Below are positions 1-9,524 of a DNA stretch of 64,000 nt, in pieces; position 1 is the stretch's first letter; every line of letters begins with the position of its first letter. Below the pieces are notes generated by a model that saw nothing but the letters and a program-made list of their open reading frames with translations, was not told the DNA's origin and did not search any database. The translations under genes were made by a program, and so were the position numbers. The DNA is from DAIDKA01 sp963708865 (GTDB taxonomy: Bacteria > Pseudomonadota > Gammaproteobacteria > Steroidobacterales > Steroidobacteraceae): contig CAVPUC010000004.1 in the NCBI GenBank assembly GCA_963708865.1, positions 976,914 through 1,040,913 on the forward strand, written 5' to 3'.

Positions 1-697
1 CGCCATAGATGGTGAGCGTCCGGCCCGCAAGCTGACAGAGGGCCTGGCCGCAACCGAACCACAGCCGCCCGCCACCGGCATCGATCAGTGTCGAAACCGA
101 GCCCAGTTCTGGATGCTGGGCGAGACGCGCGGCGCTGAACAGCGGCCGCGACTGCCACAGCGAGCGCGGCCCGCCGGTGCGCTGCGCCTGCGTGATCTGG
201 TGATCTTTGAGATATAGCACGCGATTATCGGCGACTACGACCAGCGCCGTGTACTGATCCGCGGTCAGCGGACCTTGCGCGCTCAGCAACGGCTCAAAAT
301 GGTCCCTGTTGCCGGAAAACAGGCCGGCATCGACACGGGTGAAGATCCGTCCCGACGGACTCGCGGCGATAGACATGGTGGCATCCGCTGGAATGCCCCG
401 GGACTTGTCGTACGAGGTGAAGGTGCCGCCGTCGTAGCGGTAGATACCGCCGTCGGTCGCGAGCCACAGATCGCCGTTGCGATCCGCGAGCAGCTGCTCG
501 ATGCCGAGGTTGCGCAGACCGAAAACCTGCGTATAGCGCGTGAAACTGAATTCCTGCGCGCACGCCGGCGCCGCCTGCAGCAGCCACCACAGCGCCAGCG
601 CGGCGAGCACCGCCAACATGCGCACAGCACTGCGCCCCTCGCCTGCGTGTCGACTGGCGCTGAGCTTTGGAGCAGGTGGCGGATCGGCCTGAAACAT
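1..697 (-). CDS. Two-component-regulator-propeller sensor protein, N-terminal part
   Basis: The reading frame is open from an ATG at 697 to the window edge, so about 232 residues are visible and the C-terminus is missing. A hydrophobic segment (LAVLAALALWWLL, roughly residues 28-40) followed by ACAQ looks like a signal peptide or anchor. The mature part has beta-propeller repeats of the ligand-binding sensor type, for example DRNGDLWLATDGGIYRYDGG and a second blade GGGRLWFGCGQALCQLAG. In this family the periplasmic propeller is usually followed by a Y_Y_Y domain and a GGDEF or histidine kinase output; which one applies here cannot be seen. Two overlapping ORFs in other frames are shadows. Confidence 0.8.
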   Translation of the reverse strand, partial: MFQADPPPAPKLSASRHAGEGRSAVRMLAVLAALALWWLLQAAPACAQEFSFTRYTQVFGLRNLGIEQLLADRNGDLWLATDGGIYRYDGGTFTSYDKSRGIPADATMSIAASPSGRIFTRVDAGLFSGNRDHFEPLLSAQGPLTADQYTALVVVADNRVLYLKDHQITQAQRTGGPRSLWQSRPLFSAARLAQHPELGSVSTLIDAGGGRLWFGCGQALCQLAGRTLTIYG

Positions 698-1115
698 CGC
701 CGCAAAAGTCTAGGGCGGCACGCAAAAAAGCGCCGAGACCGGGGTCACTGATGCCGGGAAAACGCCGCCTTGCCCGCCGCTGTTTTCGCGATTCCACGAC
801 ACTGGCGAGTACCCGCGGGATGGCAGCCCGAGGCCCACCGCCGGGGAGCGTGCACTGGGTCACGGAATTTCCTGGCAATGGCACACGCGGCCTTGCTCAG
901 AGCTTTCAAACATCGCACTGACATTCCGGTCGCATCATGACGGGTGAGCGCTACCAGAATCATGCCTTTCGCATACCTGCCATGCGTGAAACGAATGCCC
1001 GCTGCGCTTAAGATGCCTGGCGAATCGGGGCTTGAAAATCGTACTCTACGGGTCATCCCCGTGGCATGCGCAACGCCCGCGCGTGATCACCTGTTGATCT
1101 GATGAGAAAGCACCA
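698..1115. other. Intergenic region upstream of the cyo operon
   Basis: About 420 bases lie between the divergent sensor gene and cyoA. It must hold the promoters for both directions, but I see no convincing -35/-10 pair, operator or hairpin. The one long ORF here (leftward, 745-1056) has an Arg/Ala-rich, low-plausibility translation and no recognisable domain, so it is not called. Confidence 0.5.
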
Positions 1116-2015
1116 TTGAGCTGTGTGTCATTTGCGTGCACCGCGCGTCGCCTGTCGCGCATTCTTGGCACCGCACTGCTGGGGGTGAGCCTGGCCGGCT
1201 GCAGCTACGCCTTGATGGATCCGCATGGTCCCATCGGCCGCCAGGAAAAACTGATTCTCATCGACTCGACGGTGATCATGCTCGCGATTATCATCCCGGT
1301 GATCATCGCGACGCTGGGCTTCGCCTGGTGGTTCCGCGCTGGCAACGCCAAGGCCAAGCGCTATCCGGACTGGTCTTATTCCGGCCGGATCGAGTTCATC
1401 GTCTGGGCCATTCCGGCGCTGGTGATCATGTTCCTGGGTGGCATCGCCTGGTTGAGTTCCCATGACCTGGACCCCCCCAGGGCCATCGAGTCGAGCGTCG
1501 CGCCCGTGGATGTTGATGTGGTGTCGCTGGACTGGAAGTGGCTGTTCATCTATCCGGATGCCGGGGTCGCCAGCGTCAACAAACTGGTGATGCCGGTCGG
1601 CACGCCAGTGCGCTTCCATATGACCTCGTCCGGCGTCATGAACAGCTTCTTCATTCCGCAGCTGGGCAGCCAGCTGTACACCATGGCCGGCATGGATACG
1701 CGCCTGAACCTGCTCGTGGATACCGCCGGCACTTACCACGGCCTGTCTGCGCAGTTCAGCGGCGAGGGCTTCTCCGACATGACATTCGAGGTCGCCGCGT
1801 TGTCGCGCCAGGACTTCGAACTGTGGCTCGATGCCGCACGCACGGGCGGTGGCGCGCTGGATGCCGCGGCGTATGAGTCGCTCATGCATCCGAGCGCGCA
1901 TGATGCACAACGCACGTTCGGCACCGTGCCGGGCGGCCTCTTCGAGGCGATTCTCGCGCATCCCGGCGCCGCACCGACCGCGGCGCAGATCGAACCCACC
2001 GATTCGGCTGACTGA
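1116..2015 (+). CDS. cyoA: Cytochrome bo3 ubiquinol oxidase subunit II
   Basis: Subunit II of the heme-copper quinol oxidase. The start is TTG at 1116; the lipoprotein signal with lipobox LAGC follows, as in CyoA lipoproteins. Two membrane helices come next (VIMLAIIIPVIIATLGFAWW and FIVWAIPALVIMFLGG), then the periplasmic cupredoxin domain (KWLFIYPD to FSDMTFEVAA). The CuA ligands of cytochrome c oxidases (CxxxC) are absent and the segment reads LSAQFSGEGFSDM, as in quinol oxidases. This supports ubiquinol rather than cytochrome c as donor. It is first of four tightly packed genes; the spacing to cyoB is 9 bases. The C-terminal tail of about 40 residues is poorly conserved. Confidence 0.93.
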   Translation: MSCVSFACTARRLSRILGTALLGVSLAGCSYALMDPHGPIGRQEKLILIDSTVIMLAIIIPVIIATLGFAWWFRAGNAKAKRYPDWSYSGRIEFIVWAIPALVIMFLGGIAWLSSHDLDPPRAIESSVAPVDVDVVSLDWKWLFIYPDAGVASVNKLVMPVGTPVRFHMTSSGVMNSFFIPQLGSQLYTMAGMDTRLNLLVDTAGTYHGLSAQFSGEGFSDMTFEVAALSRQDFELWLDAARTGGGALDAAAYESLMHPSAHDAQRTFGTVPGGLFEAILAHPGAAPTAAQIEPTDSAD

Positions 2016-2024
2016 GTTCTTCAA

Positions 2025-4028
2025 ATGCTGGGCAAACTAACCTGGGCCGCCATTCCTTTCGATCAGCCGATTCCGCTGGTGACCTCCATTGTCGTCATCC
2101 TGGGAATACTTTCAGTGCTGTCATTGATCACGGTCAAGGGCTGGTGGGCCTACCTGTGGAATGAATGGATCTCCAGCACCGACCACAAGCGCTTGGGCGT
2201 GATGTACGTGGCACTGGGTCTGGTGATGCTGATCCGCGGTTTCGCCGACGCACTGATGATGCGCATGCAGCTGGCACTGGCGCAGGGCGGCTCTGCGGGT
2301 TTCCTGCCACCGGAGCACTACGACCAGATCTTCTCCGCGCACGGCACCATCATGATCTTCTTCGTCGCCATGCCGTTTGTGATCGGGCTGATGAACTTTG
2401 CGGTGCCTCTGCAGCTGGGTGTACGCGATGTGGCCTTCCCGGTGCTGAACTCCGTGAGCTTCTGGCTGACCGCCGCCGGCGTGCTGCTCGTGAACCTGTC
2501 GCTGTTTGTCGGTGAGTTCGCGAAAACCGGCTGGCTGGCCTACCCGCCGCTGTCCGAACTCGCGTATTCCCCTGGCGTCGGCGTCGACTACTACTTGTGG
2601 AGTCTGCAGATCTCGGGTCTGGGCACCCTGCTCACCGGAATCAACTTTACGACCACCATTCTCAAGATGCGCGCGCCGGGCATGAGCTACTTGCGCATGC
2701 CGGTATTCTGCTGGACCGCATTGGCCGCCAACCTGCTCATCGTCGCCGCCTTCCCGATCCTCACGGCGACCTTCGCGATGCTGCTACTGGACCGTTACTG
2801 CGGGTTCCACTTCTTCACCCCGGAACTGGGCGGCAACCCGATGATGTACATCAACCTCATCTGGTGCTGGGGGCATCCCGAGGTCTACATCCTGATCCTG
2901 CCATGCTTCGGTGTCTTCTCCGAGGTGATCGCGACCTTCTCCAGCAAGCCACTGTTCGGTTACCACTCGATGGTGGTGGCGACCATGGCGATCTGCGTAC
3001 TGTCATTCATCGTCTGGCTGCACCATTTCTTCACGATGGGCGCCGGTGCGGACGTTAACGGCTTCTTCGGTGTCATGACCATGATCATCGCCGTGCCGAC
3101 CGGCGTGAAGGTGTTCAACTGGTTGTTCACCATGTATGGCGGATCGGTTCGCTTCACAGTTCCCGTCTATTGGGCCCTGGGGTTCATGGTCACCTTTGTC
3201 ATTGGCGGAATGACCGGCGTACTGCTGGCCATTCCGCCGGCCGACTTCGTACTGCACAACAGCCTGTTCCTGATCGCGCACTTCCACAACGTGATCATCG
3301 GCGGGGTGGTATTCGGTTTCATGGCCGGTTACACCTACTGGTTTCCGAAGGCCTTCGGCTTCATGCTGGATGAGACGTTGGGCAAGGCAGTGTTTTGGTG
3401 CTGGTCGATCGGCTTCTACCTGGCGTTCATGCCGCTGTACGCACTCGGCCTGATGGGCGCGACTCGCCGCATGCAGCACTACGCGGATCCGTCCTGGCAG
3501 CCGTACATGATCGCGGCCCTGTGCGGCGCGCTACTGATCTTCACCGGCATCGGGCTCACGATCGTGCAGCTCGCATGGAGCATCCGCACCCGGGAGCATC
3601 GCCGCGATGTCACCGGCGATCCATGGGACGGCCGCACGCTGGAATGGGGCACCGCCTCACCGCCGCCGTCGTGGAACTACGCCGTGGAACCGCACGTGCA
3701 TGGCATCGATGCCTTCTGGGACGTCAAGCACAAGAACATCGAGCTGCATAAGATAGCGGAAAGCCGCTACGAGGCGGAGCACAAGCCCCACTACGAAACC
3801 ATTCACATGCCCAAGCGCAGTGCGACCGGCTTCGTCAGCGCATTCTTTGCCGTGATGCTGGGGTTCAGCCTCATCTGGCACATCTGGTGGCTCGCCATCG
3901 TGGGCGGCATGGCCTGTCTCGGCGTGCTGCTTCGGCAGGCCTGGGACACGGACCGCGAGCTGCTCATCAGCGCTGCAGAACTCGAAGACTTCGACCGGCG
4001 TCATCCCAGCCTCGGGACCCAGCGATGA
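2025..4028 (+). CDS. cyoB: Cytochrome bo3 ubiquinol oxidase subunit I
   Basis: Catalytic subunit of the proton-pumping quinol oxidase, 667 residues, the usual CyoB length. It contains the heme-copper core: SAHGTIMIFF early, WCWGHPEVYILILP carrying the CuB histidine and the cross-linked tyrosine, and IAHFHNVIIGGVVFG near the high-spin heme. It has about 15 hydrophobic helices, including CyoB-type extra helices at both ends. Its stop overlaps the cyoC start (ATGA). The frame is intact over 2 kb. Confidence 0.96.
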   Translation: MLGKLTWAAIPFDQPIPLVTSIVVILGILSVLSLITVKGWWAYLWNEWISSTDHKRLGVMYVALGLVMLIRGFADALMMRMQLALAQGGSAGFLPPEHYDQIFSAHGTIMIFFVAMPFVIGLMNFAVPLQLGVRDVAFPVLNSVSFWLTAAGVLLVNLSLFVGEFAKTGWLAYPPLSELAYSPGVGVDYYLWSLQISGLGTLLTGINFTTTILKMRAPGMSYLRMPVFCWTALAANLLIVAAFPILTATFAMLLLDRYCGFHFFTPELGGNPMMYINLIWCWGHPEVYILILPCFGVFSEVIATFSSKPLFGYHSMVVATMAICVLSFIVWLHHFFTMGAGADVNGFFGVMTMIIAVPTGVKVFNWLFTMYGGSVRFTVPVYWALGFMVTFVIGGMTGVLLAIPPADFVLHNSLFLIAHFHNVIIGGVVFGFMAGYTYWFPKAFGFMLDETLGKAVFWCWSIGFYLAFMPLYALGLMGATRRMQHYADPSWQPYMIAALCGALLIFTGIGLTIVQLAWSIRTREHRRDVTGDPWDGRTLEWGTASPPPSWNYAVEPHVHGIDAFWDVKHKNIELHKIAESRYEAEHKPHYETIHMPKRSATGFVSAFFAVMLGFSLIWHIWWLAIVGGMACLGVLLRQAWDTDRELLISAAELEDFDRRHPSLGTQR

Positions 4029-4663
4029 GCGGGACGACCACGGCGGTCCCGCTGGATGCGCACGGCAATCCGATACCGCTGTCGCAGCGCGGACCGGCCT
4101 CCACCTGGTCGATGATCAGTTTCGGCTTCTGGCTGTTCCTGCTCAGCGATATCGTGATCTTCGCTTCGCTGTTCGCCACCTACGCCGTGCTTTCCAACGC
4201 GACCGCGGGCGGCCCCTCGGGCCATGATATTTTCCAGCTCAGGAATGTCTTCATCGAAACCTGCTGCCTGCTGGCCTCGAGCTTCGCCTGCGGCCTGATG
4301 CTGATCGCGGCGCACCGCCGCCAGCTGCGACATTTCTATATCTGGGCCGTCGTGACCTGGCTGCTGGGCGCGGCGTTCATCGCACTGGAAGTCACGGAGT
4401 TCTCAGACCTGGTCGCGCGCGGCGCAGGTCCGACACACAGCGCGTTCCTGTCGGCCTTCTTCACGCTGGTGGGCACGCACGGCGGCCATGTCAGTTCGGG
4501 TCTGCTGTGGCTGCTGGTCATGATGGCGCAAGTGGCGACGCTCGGGCTGCGGGCCACAGTGGTGCGGCGCCTGTTCTGTTTCAGTCTGTTCTGGCATGCC
4601 CTGGATCTGGTCTGGATTGGCGTGTTCACCATCGTTTATCTGGGTAGTAACGTCCATGTCTGA
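4025..4663 (+). CDS. cyoC: Cytochrome bo3 ubiquinol oxidase subunit III
   Basis: Starts at ATG 4025 inside the cyoB stop (ATGA). An upstream in-frame extension exists but lies within cyoB and is ignored. The 212-residue protein has the five-helix subunit III fold: FWLFLLSDIVIFASLFATY, a long central bundle, GTHGGHVSSGLLWLLVMMA and FSLFWHALDLVWIGVFTIVY. It stabilises the oxidase complex in the inner membrane. It overlaps cyoD by 8 bases, so translation is probably coupled. Confidence 0.95.
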   Translation: MSGTTTAVPLDAHGNPIPLSQRGPASTWSMISFGFWLFLLSDIVIFASLFATYAVLSNATAGGPSGHDIFQLRNVFIETCCLLASSFACGLMLIAAHRRQLRHFYIWAVVTWLLGAAFIALEVTEFSDLVARGAGPTHSAFLSAFFTLVGTHGGHVSSGLLWLLVMMAQVATLGLRATVVRRLFCFSLFWHALDLVWIGVFTIVYLGSNVHV

Positions 4664-5045
4664 CCAAGACACGCTGCACCACGACACGCCCGGTGATTCA
4701 AACTTCGACATCGAAGACGCCGGCGACAGCCCTTACGCGAGCTACCTCGTTGGCCTCGCCCTGGCGATCGTGCTGACGCTGGCTTCCTTTGGCGCCGCGC
4801 TCACCCACTTGGTGTGGGGGCCCGGCCTGCCGATTCTGCTGGCGGTGCTCGCCATCGCCCAGATGGGCGTGCATCTGGTGTTCTTCATGCACGTGAATGC
4901 CACCGAAGAAGGCGAGAACACTGCGCTCGCCCTCGGCTTCGGCATTTTCATCGTGTTCCTGGTGGTGTTCGGCTCCATCCTGATCATGAACAACCTGAGC
5001 AGCGTCATGCCGAGCATGGATCAGCTGATGAAGATGCAGCGCTAG
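4656..5045 (+). CDS. cyoD: Cytochrome bo3 ubiquinol oxidase subunit IV
   Basis: 129 residues starting MSDQDTLHH, with start ATG 4656 overlapping the end of cyoC. Three helices are visible: YLVGLALAIVLTLASFGAAL, GLPILLAVLAIAQMGVHLVF and FGIFIVFLVVFGSILIM, with the family motif QMGVHLVFFMHV. It assists assembly of the CuB site. No heme O synthase gene (cyoE) follows; the operon ends here, so heme O must be supplied from elsewhere. Confidence 0.94.
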   Translation: MSDQDTLHHDTPGDSNFDIEDAGDSPYASYLVGLALAIVLTLASFGAALTHLVWGPGLPILLAVLAIAQMGVHLVFFMHVNATEEGENTALALGFGIFIVFLVVFGSILIMNNLSSVMPSMDQLMKMQR

Positions 5046-5072
5046 CGGGGTGGGACAGGACCTCGCACCCCG
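5046..5072 (+). terminator. Candidate terminator hairpin after cyoD
   Basis: CGGGGTG (5046-5052) pairs with CACCCCG (5066-5072) across a 13-base loop directly after the cyoD stop. There is no T-run after it, so an intrinsic terminator is possible but unproven. Confidence 0.35.
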
Positions 5073-5247
5073 AAGACGCCAATGTTGTGGCGAAACCGAT
5101 ACAAAACCGCGGTGCCCTGGACGGCGTGCAGGAACTTTGGCCACCCCACAGCGTGTTAAGTCAGTGGAATTGCGCCCCAAGTTGACGCGGGGGTGAAACG
5201 AGATTCAAATCATCCCTTGGAGCGATTACCGCCGAGACAGGGATGTC

Positions 5248-6290
5248 ATGAAAGGCCTGGTCTTCTTCGCGATGCTGCTTGGCGTGGCCAGTGCTGCCAG
5301 CGCCGATGAGAACCCTGCCACTGGATCCGACCCCAGTCAGTCGCTGCAGATCGAATCTTTCACTGCGCCGGTTCTAAAGCACATCGCGGCACCAGATTGC
5401 TATGGTGGGGCACGTGGAGGTCAGACTCCAGCCATATGCGAAAAGATTCAACAGGGCCAGGAAGGATGGGTCGAACTCAACCTCATGGTAGATCCCAGTG
5501 GCAAACCCTTTGAAGTGACGGTGATACGATCCTCAGGAAACAAGGACTTCGAGGAGAGCGCCGTGACGGCCGTGGCAGCCTCGAATTTCGCTCCAGGGAC
5601 CGTCGACGGAAAGGCAGCGGAATCCGACTACGCGTTCAAATTCGTATTCGCCGGCGCGGATCCAGCCATCGGTGCGAGATCAGACTTTACGGCCAATTAC
5701 AAAGTATTGCTGCAGGCCATCAACGCTCACGACAAAGAAAAAGCTGACGCTGCAATGAAACGCATGCAGGTCCAAAATCTCTACGAGAATGCATATGCCG
5801 GCATGGCCAGTTATCTGTACGAGAAGCAGTGGGGCAATGAGCATCAGCAACTCGCCGGGCTGTTGAGGGCAATTGCGGAAGAAAACAGGGCGCGCTATCT
5901 GCCCAAGGATATGTTTCGCGGCGCCTTGCTTGAATGTTTTCGTTTGCAGGTAAACCAGAAGCTTTACGCGGAGGCGCTGGCTACTTTTGACACATTGGGA
6001 AAATCGGTCTCGACGATGCAACGGCCGCACGCCTTAAGCCTGTCGTAGAGCAACTCGGGAAGTTAAGAGATGACGCCACCCGCTACGAGTTGAACGCCGA
6101 CTTGCCGGACGGAAGTTGGGGCATTGCCCTGTTCAAGCGCAACTTCACAGCAACCGTCAGTACTGGACTCATCGAGCAGATAAAACTGCGCTGCCAGAAA
6201 AAGTTCGTCTCGTTTGCATTCGATCCAGATCTGGAATATATGCAACTTATCGGAGCGCCCGGAACACGCTTCAGGCTGGCTCAGTTCTAG
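5248..6290 (+). CDS. Secreted TonB C-terminal-domain protein (frameshifted)
   Basis: The product starts with a signal peptide (MKGLVFFAMLLGVASAASA), followed by a TonB C-terminal domain at about residues 40-135 (GWVELNLMVDPSGKPFEVTV, then SSGNKDFEESAVTAV). A helical region follows. There is no N-terminal membrane anchor or proline-rich linker as in true TonB, so it is not a classic energy transducer; this architecture is common in soil Gammaproteobacteria. The first frame stops at 6048, but at a GGGAAAA run (about 5997-6003) the neighbouring frame continues in register (KIGLDDATAARLKPVVEQLG) to TAG at 6290. One indel therefore splits a roughly 347-residue gene. Confidence 0.8.
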
Positions 6291-6311
6291 CGCACCTTGG
6301 CGATAGTAGGG

Positions 6312-8402
6312 CTACGGCCGGGTCGACCCTGCCGCGACCGCCGCCTTCGCCTGATTGGCACGGTCGATCAGGTAGGCGCGGATACTCTCCAACTCCTCCG
6401 GACTGACCTTGTCCTTGAAGGAGGCCATGCCGCCTTCCTGCATCGCGCCGTCGATCACGATGGCGCGCATCACCTCTGCGGTGTTGATGGCGGGGGAATA
6501 GCGCAGATCCGGGAACGCGCCGCGGTTGGCGTAGGAGGTGTCGTGGCACATCGCGCAATGGTCCGCGAAGGCTTGCTGGCCGGCCGCGATCACTTCCTTT
6601 GAGGCCGTCGAGGGCGGTGGGTTCAGCACCCTCGGCGGCGGCGGGGGCGGCGCCGGCGGCAGGCTCGCGCCGCCATTCAATTTAAACACCAGCAGGCGCG
6701 ACTGATTGCTCATGCCGAAGGGCACCAGGCCATAGCCTGCTTCCACCGCGACGTACTCCTGGCCACTCACCTCGAAAGCGGATGCGGCAGCCACGACACC
6801 GGTCTGGGCTTCGAAGGTCCACAGCGGCAGGCCGTTGTCCGCACGGTAGGCGATGAATAGTCCCTGGTTGGTGCCCTGGAACACGAGGCCGCCGGCTGTC
6901 GAGAGCGTACCGCCGCCGATGTTGCCATGCGGCGGCGTGCGCCAGACCTCGTGCTCCCGGACGGGATCCCAGGCGATCAGCTGCGAGGTCGCGGTACGCG
7001 GCGCCGTGGAGTGCATGTCATCGTAGGTCGAAGGCGGCAAGCCGGTTGCAAGCCCGGTGATCGAGGACATGGGTTTGCCGTTGAAGGTGTCGGCGGCCTT
7101 CATCATCCCGCTGGTCTCGATGACCGAGAAATACACCAGCCCGGTTTGGGGGTTGTAGGAGAACGGATGCCAGGCGTGCGCGCCCTGGCCACCGGGCTCG
7201 ACGATCGCAATCTTGCGCGTAACGTCGTATCGGTCGATTTCAGTCATGAGCGGTCGGCCCGTGCCCGGGTCGATGCCGTTGTTCCAGGTCACGTGCACGA
7301 AATTCTTCGCTGAGATGAGTTTGCCGCTCTTCGCATCGAGCACGTAGTACATGCCGTTCTTGGAGGCCTGCATGACGACGCGCCGCGAGCGGCCGTCGAT
7401 CGGCAGGTCCGCCAGCATCAGGGGCGAGGTGGCATCGTAATCCCACTCATCGCCCGGTGTTTCCTGGTAGTGCCAGACGTATTTGCCGGTGTCCGGATCG
7501 ACCGCGATGATCGAGGCGATATACAGGTTGTCACCGCCGCCATCACCGCGGTATTGCCGGTTCCACGGCGAGCCGTTGCCGGTGCCGATGAACAGCAGGT
7601 TCAGGCGTGAGTCATAGGTGATGGCGTCCCACACCGTGCCGCCGCCGCCCCACTTCCAGAAATCCCCGTTCCAGGTGGTGGCGGCGGTCTTCAGGTAGGG
7701 GGCCTCAGCGCCCTGCGCCGGGTTGCCGGGCACGGTGTAGAAGCGCCACAGTTGCCTGCCGGTGTCGGCGTCGAAGGCGGAAATGTAGCCGCGCACCCCG
7801 AACTCAGCGCCGGCGTTGCCGATGATGACCTTGCCGTTCGCGATGCGCGGCGCGCCGGTGCTGGTGACCGGCTTGTCATGATCCAAGGAGAGCACGCTCC
7901 AGACCACCGCGCCGCTTTTAGCATCCAGCGCCACGAGCCGACCGTCATACGTGGAGACGTAGATGCGGCCCTTCCAGGCCGCCACGCCTCGATTCACCAG
8001 ATCGCAGCAGCCACGGCCAGCGAATTCGCCCGGCACTTTCGGGTCATAGGCCCAGAGCAGTTTGCCTGTGCGCGCATCGACTGCCTTGACCTTGCTCCAG
8101 GCCGTAGAGAAGTACAGCACGCCATCGATGGCCAGGGGTGTCGCCTCCTGGCCGCGGTTGCTGTCGAAGTCCAGATACCACGCCAATGACAGCTGGTTCA
8201 CGTTGTCGGTATTGATCTGCTTGAGCGGACTGAATCGTTGCTCGTCCGATGTCCGCCCCACGGTCAACCATTGCCCGGGCTCTGCAGCCGCTTTGCCGAG
8301 GCGTGCGCTATCGACGGCGGCCGGGCCCGCGGCAGGCGCAGAAACGCACCGCAGCAGTGCACCGACCAGGAGTAACCCAAGCAGTTTCGAATTCGCCGTC
8401 AT
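6312..8402 (-). CDS. Quinohemoprotein alcohol dehydrogenase (PQQ, C-terminal cytochrome c)
   Basis: A 696-residue periplasmic PQQ dehydrogenase of the type II (quinohemoprotein) kind. The start ATG at 8402 has a GAGGGGGC ribosome site and leads a signal peptide. The eight-bladed PQQ propeller follows, with the adjacent-cysteine disulfide GRGCCDLVNRG at residues 132-133 and tryptophan-docking repeats such as DARTGKLLWAYD. A proline-rich linker precedes a C-terminal cytochrome c domain with heme site CAMCH near residue 617. The enzyme would oxidise an alcohol and pass electrons through its own heme c. It is transcribed away from the dienelactone hydrolase gene. The exact substrate cannot be told from sequence. 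Confidence 0.92.
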   Translation of the reverse strand: MTANSKLLGLLLVGALLRCVSAPAAGPAAVDSARLGKAAAEPGQWLTVGRTSDEQRFSPLKQINTDNVNQLSLAWYLDFDSNRGQEATPLAIDGVLYFSTAWSKVKAVDARTGKLLWAYDPKVPGEFAGRGCCDLVNRGVAAWKGRIYVSTYDGRLVALDAKSGAVVWSVLSLDHDKPVTSTGAPRIANGKVIIGNAGAEFGVRGYISAFDADTGRQLWRFYTVPGNPAQGAEAPYLKTAATTWNGDFWKWGGGGTVWDAITYDSRLNLLFIGTGNGSPWNRQYRGDGGGDNLYIASIIAVDPDTGKYVWHYQETPGDEWDYDATSPLMLADLPIDGRSRRVVMQASKNGMYYVLDAKSGKLISAKNFVHVTWNNGIDPGTGRPLMTEIDRYDVTRKIAIVEPGGQGAHAWHPFSYNPQTGLVYFSVIETSGMMKAADTFNGKPMSSITGLATGLPPSTYDDMHSTAPRTATSQLIAWDPVREHEVWRTPPHGNIGGGTLSTAGGLVFQGTNQGLFIAYRADNGLPLWTFEAQTGVVAAASAFEVSGQEYVAVEAGYGLVPFGMSNQSRLLVFKLNGGASLPPAPPPPPPRVLNPPPSTASKEVIAAGQQAFADHCAMCHDTSYANRGAFPDLRYSPAINTAEVMRAIVIDGAMQEGGMASFKDKVSPEELESIRAYLIDRANQAKAAVAAGSTRP

Positions 8403-8503
8403 GAAAGCCCCCTCATCCTGGCGCCGACTGTATGACTTGCGCGGTTGCCAACGCAACGCCAGACTCTCCCCCGGCCTCACCGCGCAGCGACAGGAGAACA
8501 AGT
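8403..8503. promoter_or_regulatory. Divergent promoter region, PQQ dehydrogenase / dienelactone hydrolase
   Basis: Only 101 bases separate the two starts, so both promoters and any shared operator must lie here. Ribosome sites are clear on both sides (GAGGGGGC leftward, CAGGAGA at 8491-8497 rightward). I could not recognise a specific -35/-10 pair. Confidence 0.4.
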
Positions 8504-9382
8504 ATGTGCGATCAAGACGATTTCGATGAAATTGCCAAGTACCAGCGTCGGGCCGCGACCCTGTCGCGACGCCAATTCGGCGCGCTCTCCGTGGGTGCAG
8601 GGCTGGTGTCGCTGGTGCCGGCGGGCGCCTATGCCGCGGAGACCTCGGGTGCCGATGTCGAGATCAAGACACCCGATGGCACCTGCGATGCCTATTTCGT
8701 GCATCCAGCCAAGGGCAAACACCCGGCCGTGCTGATCTGGCCGGACATCTTCGGCCTGCGCCCCGCGTTCAAGCAGATGGCCGACCGGCTGGCCGGGTCC
8801 GGGTATTCGGTGCTCGTGATCAATCCGTTCTATCGGATCCAGAAGGCGCCGACCTCACCCGATCATCCGGATTTCAACGACCCCCCGACGCGCACCAAGC
8901 TCATGGGTCAGATGCAGTCCCTATCGCCGAAGACGGCGGCGACGGATGCCGGCACCTTCGTACCGTGGCTCGACAAGCAGCCCTCCGTGGACAAGACGAA
9001 GAAAATGGGCACCACCGGTTACTGCATGGGCGGCCCCTACACCTTCCGCATGGCCGCGCAATTCCCCGATCGTGTCGGGGCGATCGCGACCTTCCACGGT
9101 GCGGCCCTCGCCACCAACATGCCGGACAGCCCGCACCTGCTGATTCCGAAAATGAAGGCAAGCGCGCTCATCGCCATCGCGGCGAGTGACGATAAGCAGG
9201 ATCCAAAGGCCAAGGACACGCTGACCGCCGCCTTTGAGTCGGCGGGACTGCCGCACGAGGTCGAGGTCTACACCGGCACGCAACACGGCTGGTGCCCGCC
9301 CGACACGGCCGTCTATGACCATGACGCCGCCGAGAAGGCCTGGGGACGGCTGCTCGCCGTGTTCGGCAAAGCACTGGCATGA
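8504..9382 (+). CDS. Tat-exported dienelactone hydrolase family protein
   Basis: Alpha/beta hydrolase of the DLH family, 292 residues. The start ATG at 8504 is preceded by CAGGAGA; an upstream in-frame start lacks a ribosome site. A twin-arginine signal (LSRRQFGALSV, about residues 20-30) is followed by a hydrophobic stretch ending AYA, so the enzyme should be periplasmic. The nucleophile is cysteine in GYCMGG (C174), as in true dienelactone hydrolases; the other triad members are probably the Asp in AASDDKQDPKA and the His in GTQHGWCPP. Most DLH proteins are cytoplasmic. Export next to a periplasmic PQQ enzyme suggests lactone or ester products are handled outside the inner membrane. Confidence 0.9.
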   Translation: MCDQDDFDEIAKYQRRAATLSRRQFGALSVGAGLVSLVPAGAYAAETSGADVEIKTPDGTCDAYFVHPAKGKHPAVLIWPDIFGLRPAFKQMADRLAGSGYSVLVINPFYRIQKAPTSPDHPDFNDPPTRTKLMGQMQSLSPKTAATDAGTFVPWLDKQPSVDKTKKMGTTGYCMGGPYTFRMAAQFPDRVGAIATFHGAALATNMPDSPHLLIPKMKASALIAIAASDDKQDPKAKDTLTAAFESAGLPHEVEVYTGTQHGWCPPDTAVYDHDAAEKAWGRLLAVFGKALA

Positions 9383-9394
9383 ACTGATGCACCC

Positions 9395-9430
9395 ATCCAG
9401 GCGCAAGGTTTGTTTGCCTTGAGCCTGGAT
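9395..9430. terminator. Strong hairpin after the dienelactone hydrolase
   Basis: ATCCAGGC (9395-9402) plus CAAGG (9404-9408) pair with CCTTG (9417-9421) plus GCCTGGAT (9423-9430), with one G/A mismatch and loop TTTGTTTG. This is a 13-pair stem starting 12 bases after the stop. No T-tract follows; it is probably a transcription end or mRNA-stabilising structure. Confidence 0.6.
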
Positions 9431-9524
9431 GATGCACCCTGAAGACTCACCTGTGCGTGTGCCACCCAGCGCGCCACGACGCGTCAACTTTCGCTTCAGT
9501 GATTGATATGGAGAGCCTCACGGC

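Noticed and set aside
745..1056. Leftward ORF of 103 residues upstream of cyoA
   Set aside because: Arg/Ala-rich translation without domain or ribosome site; it lies in the intergenic region and partly mirrors GC-rich sequence, so it is chance.
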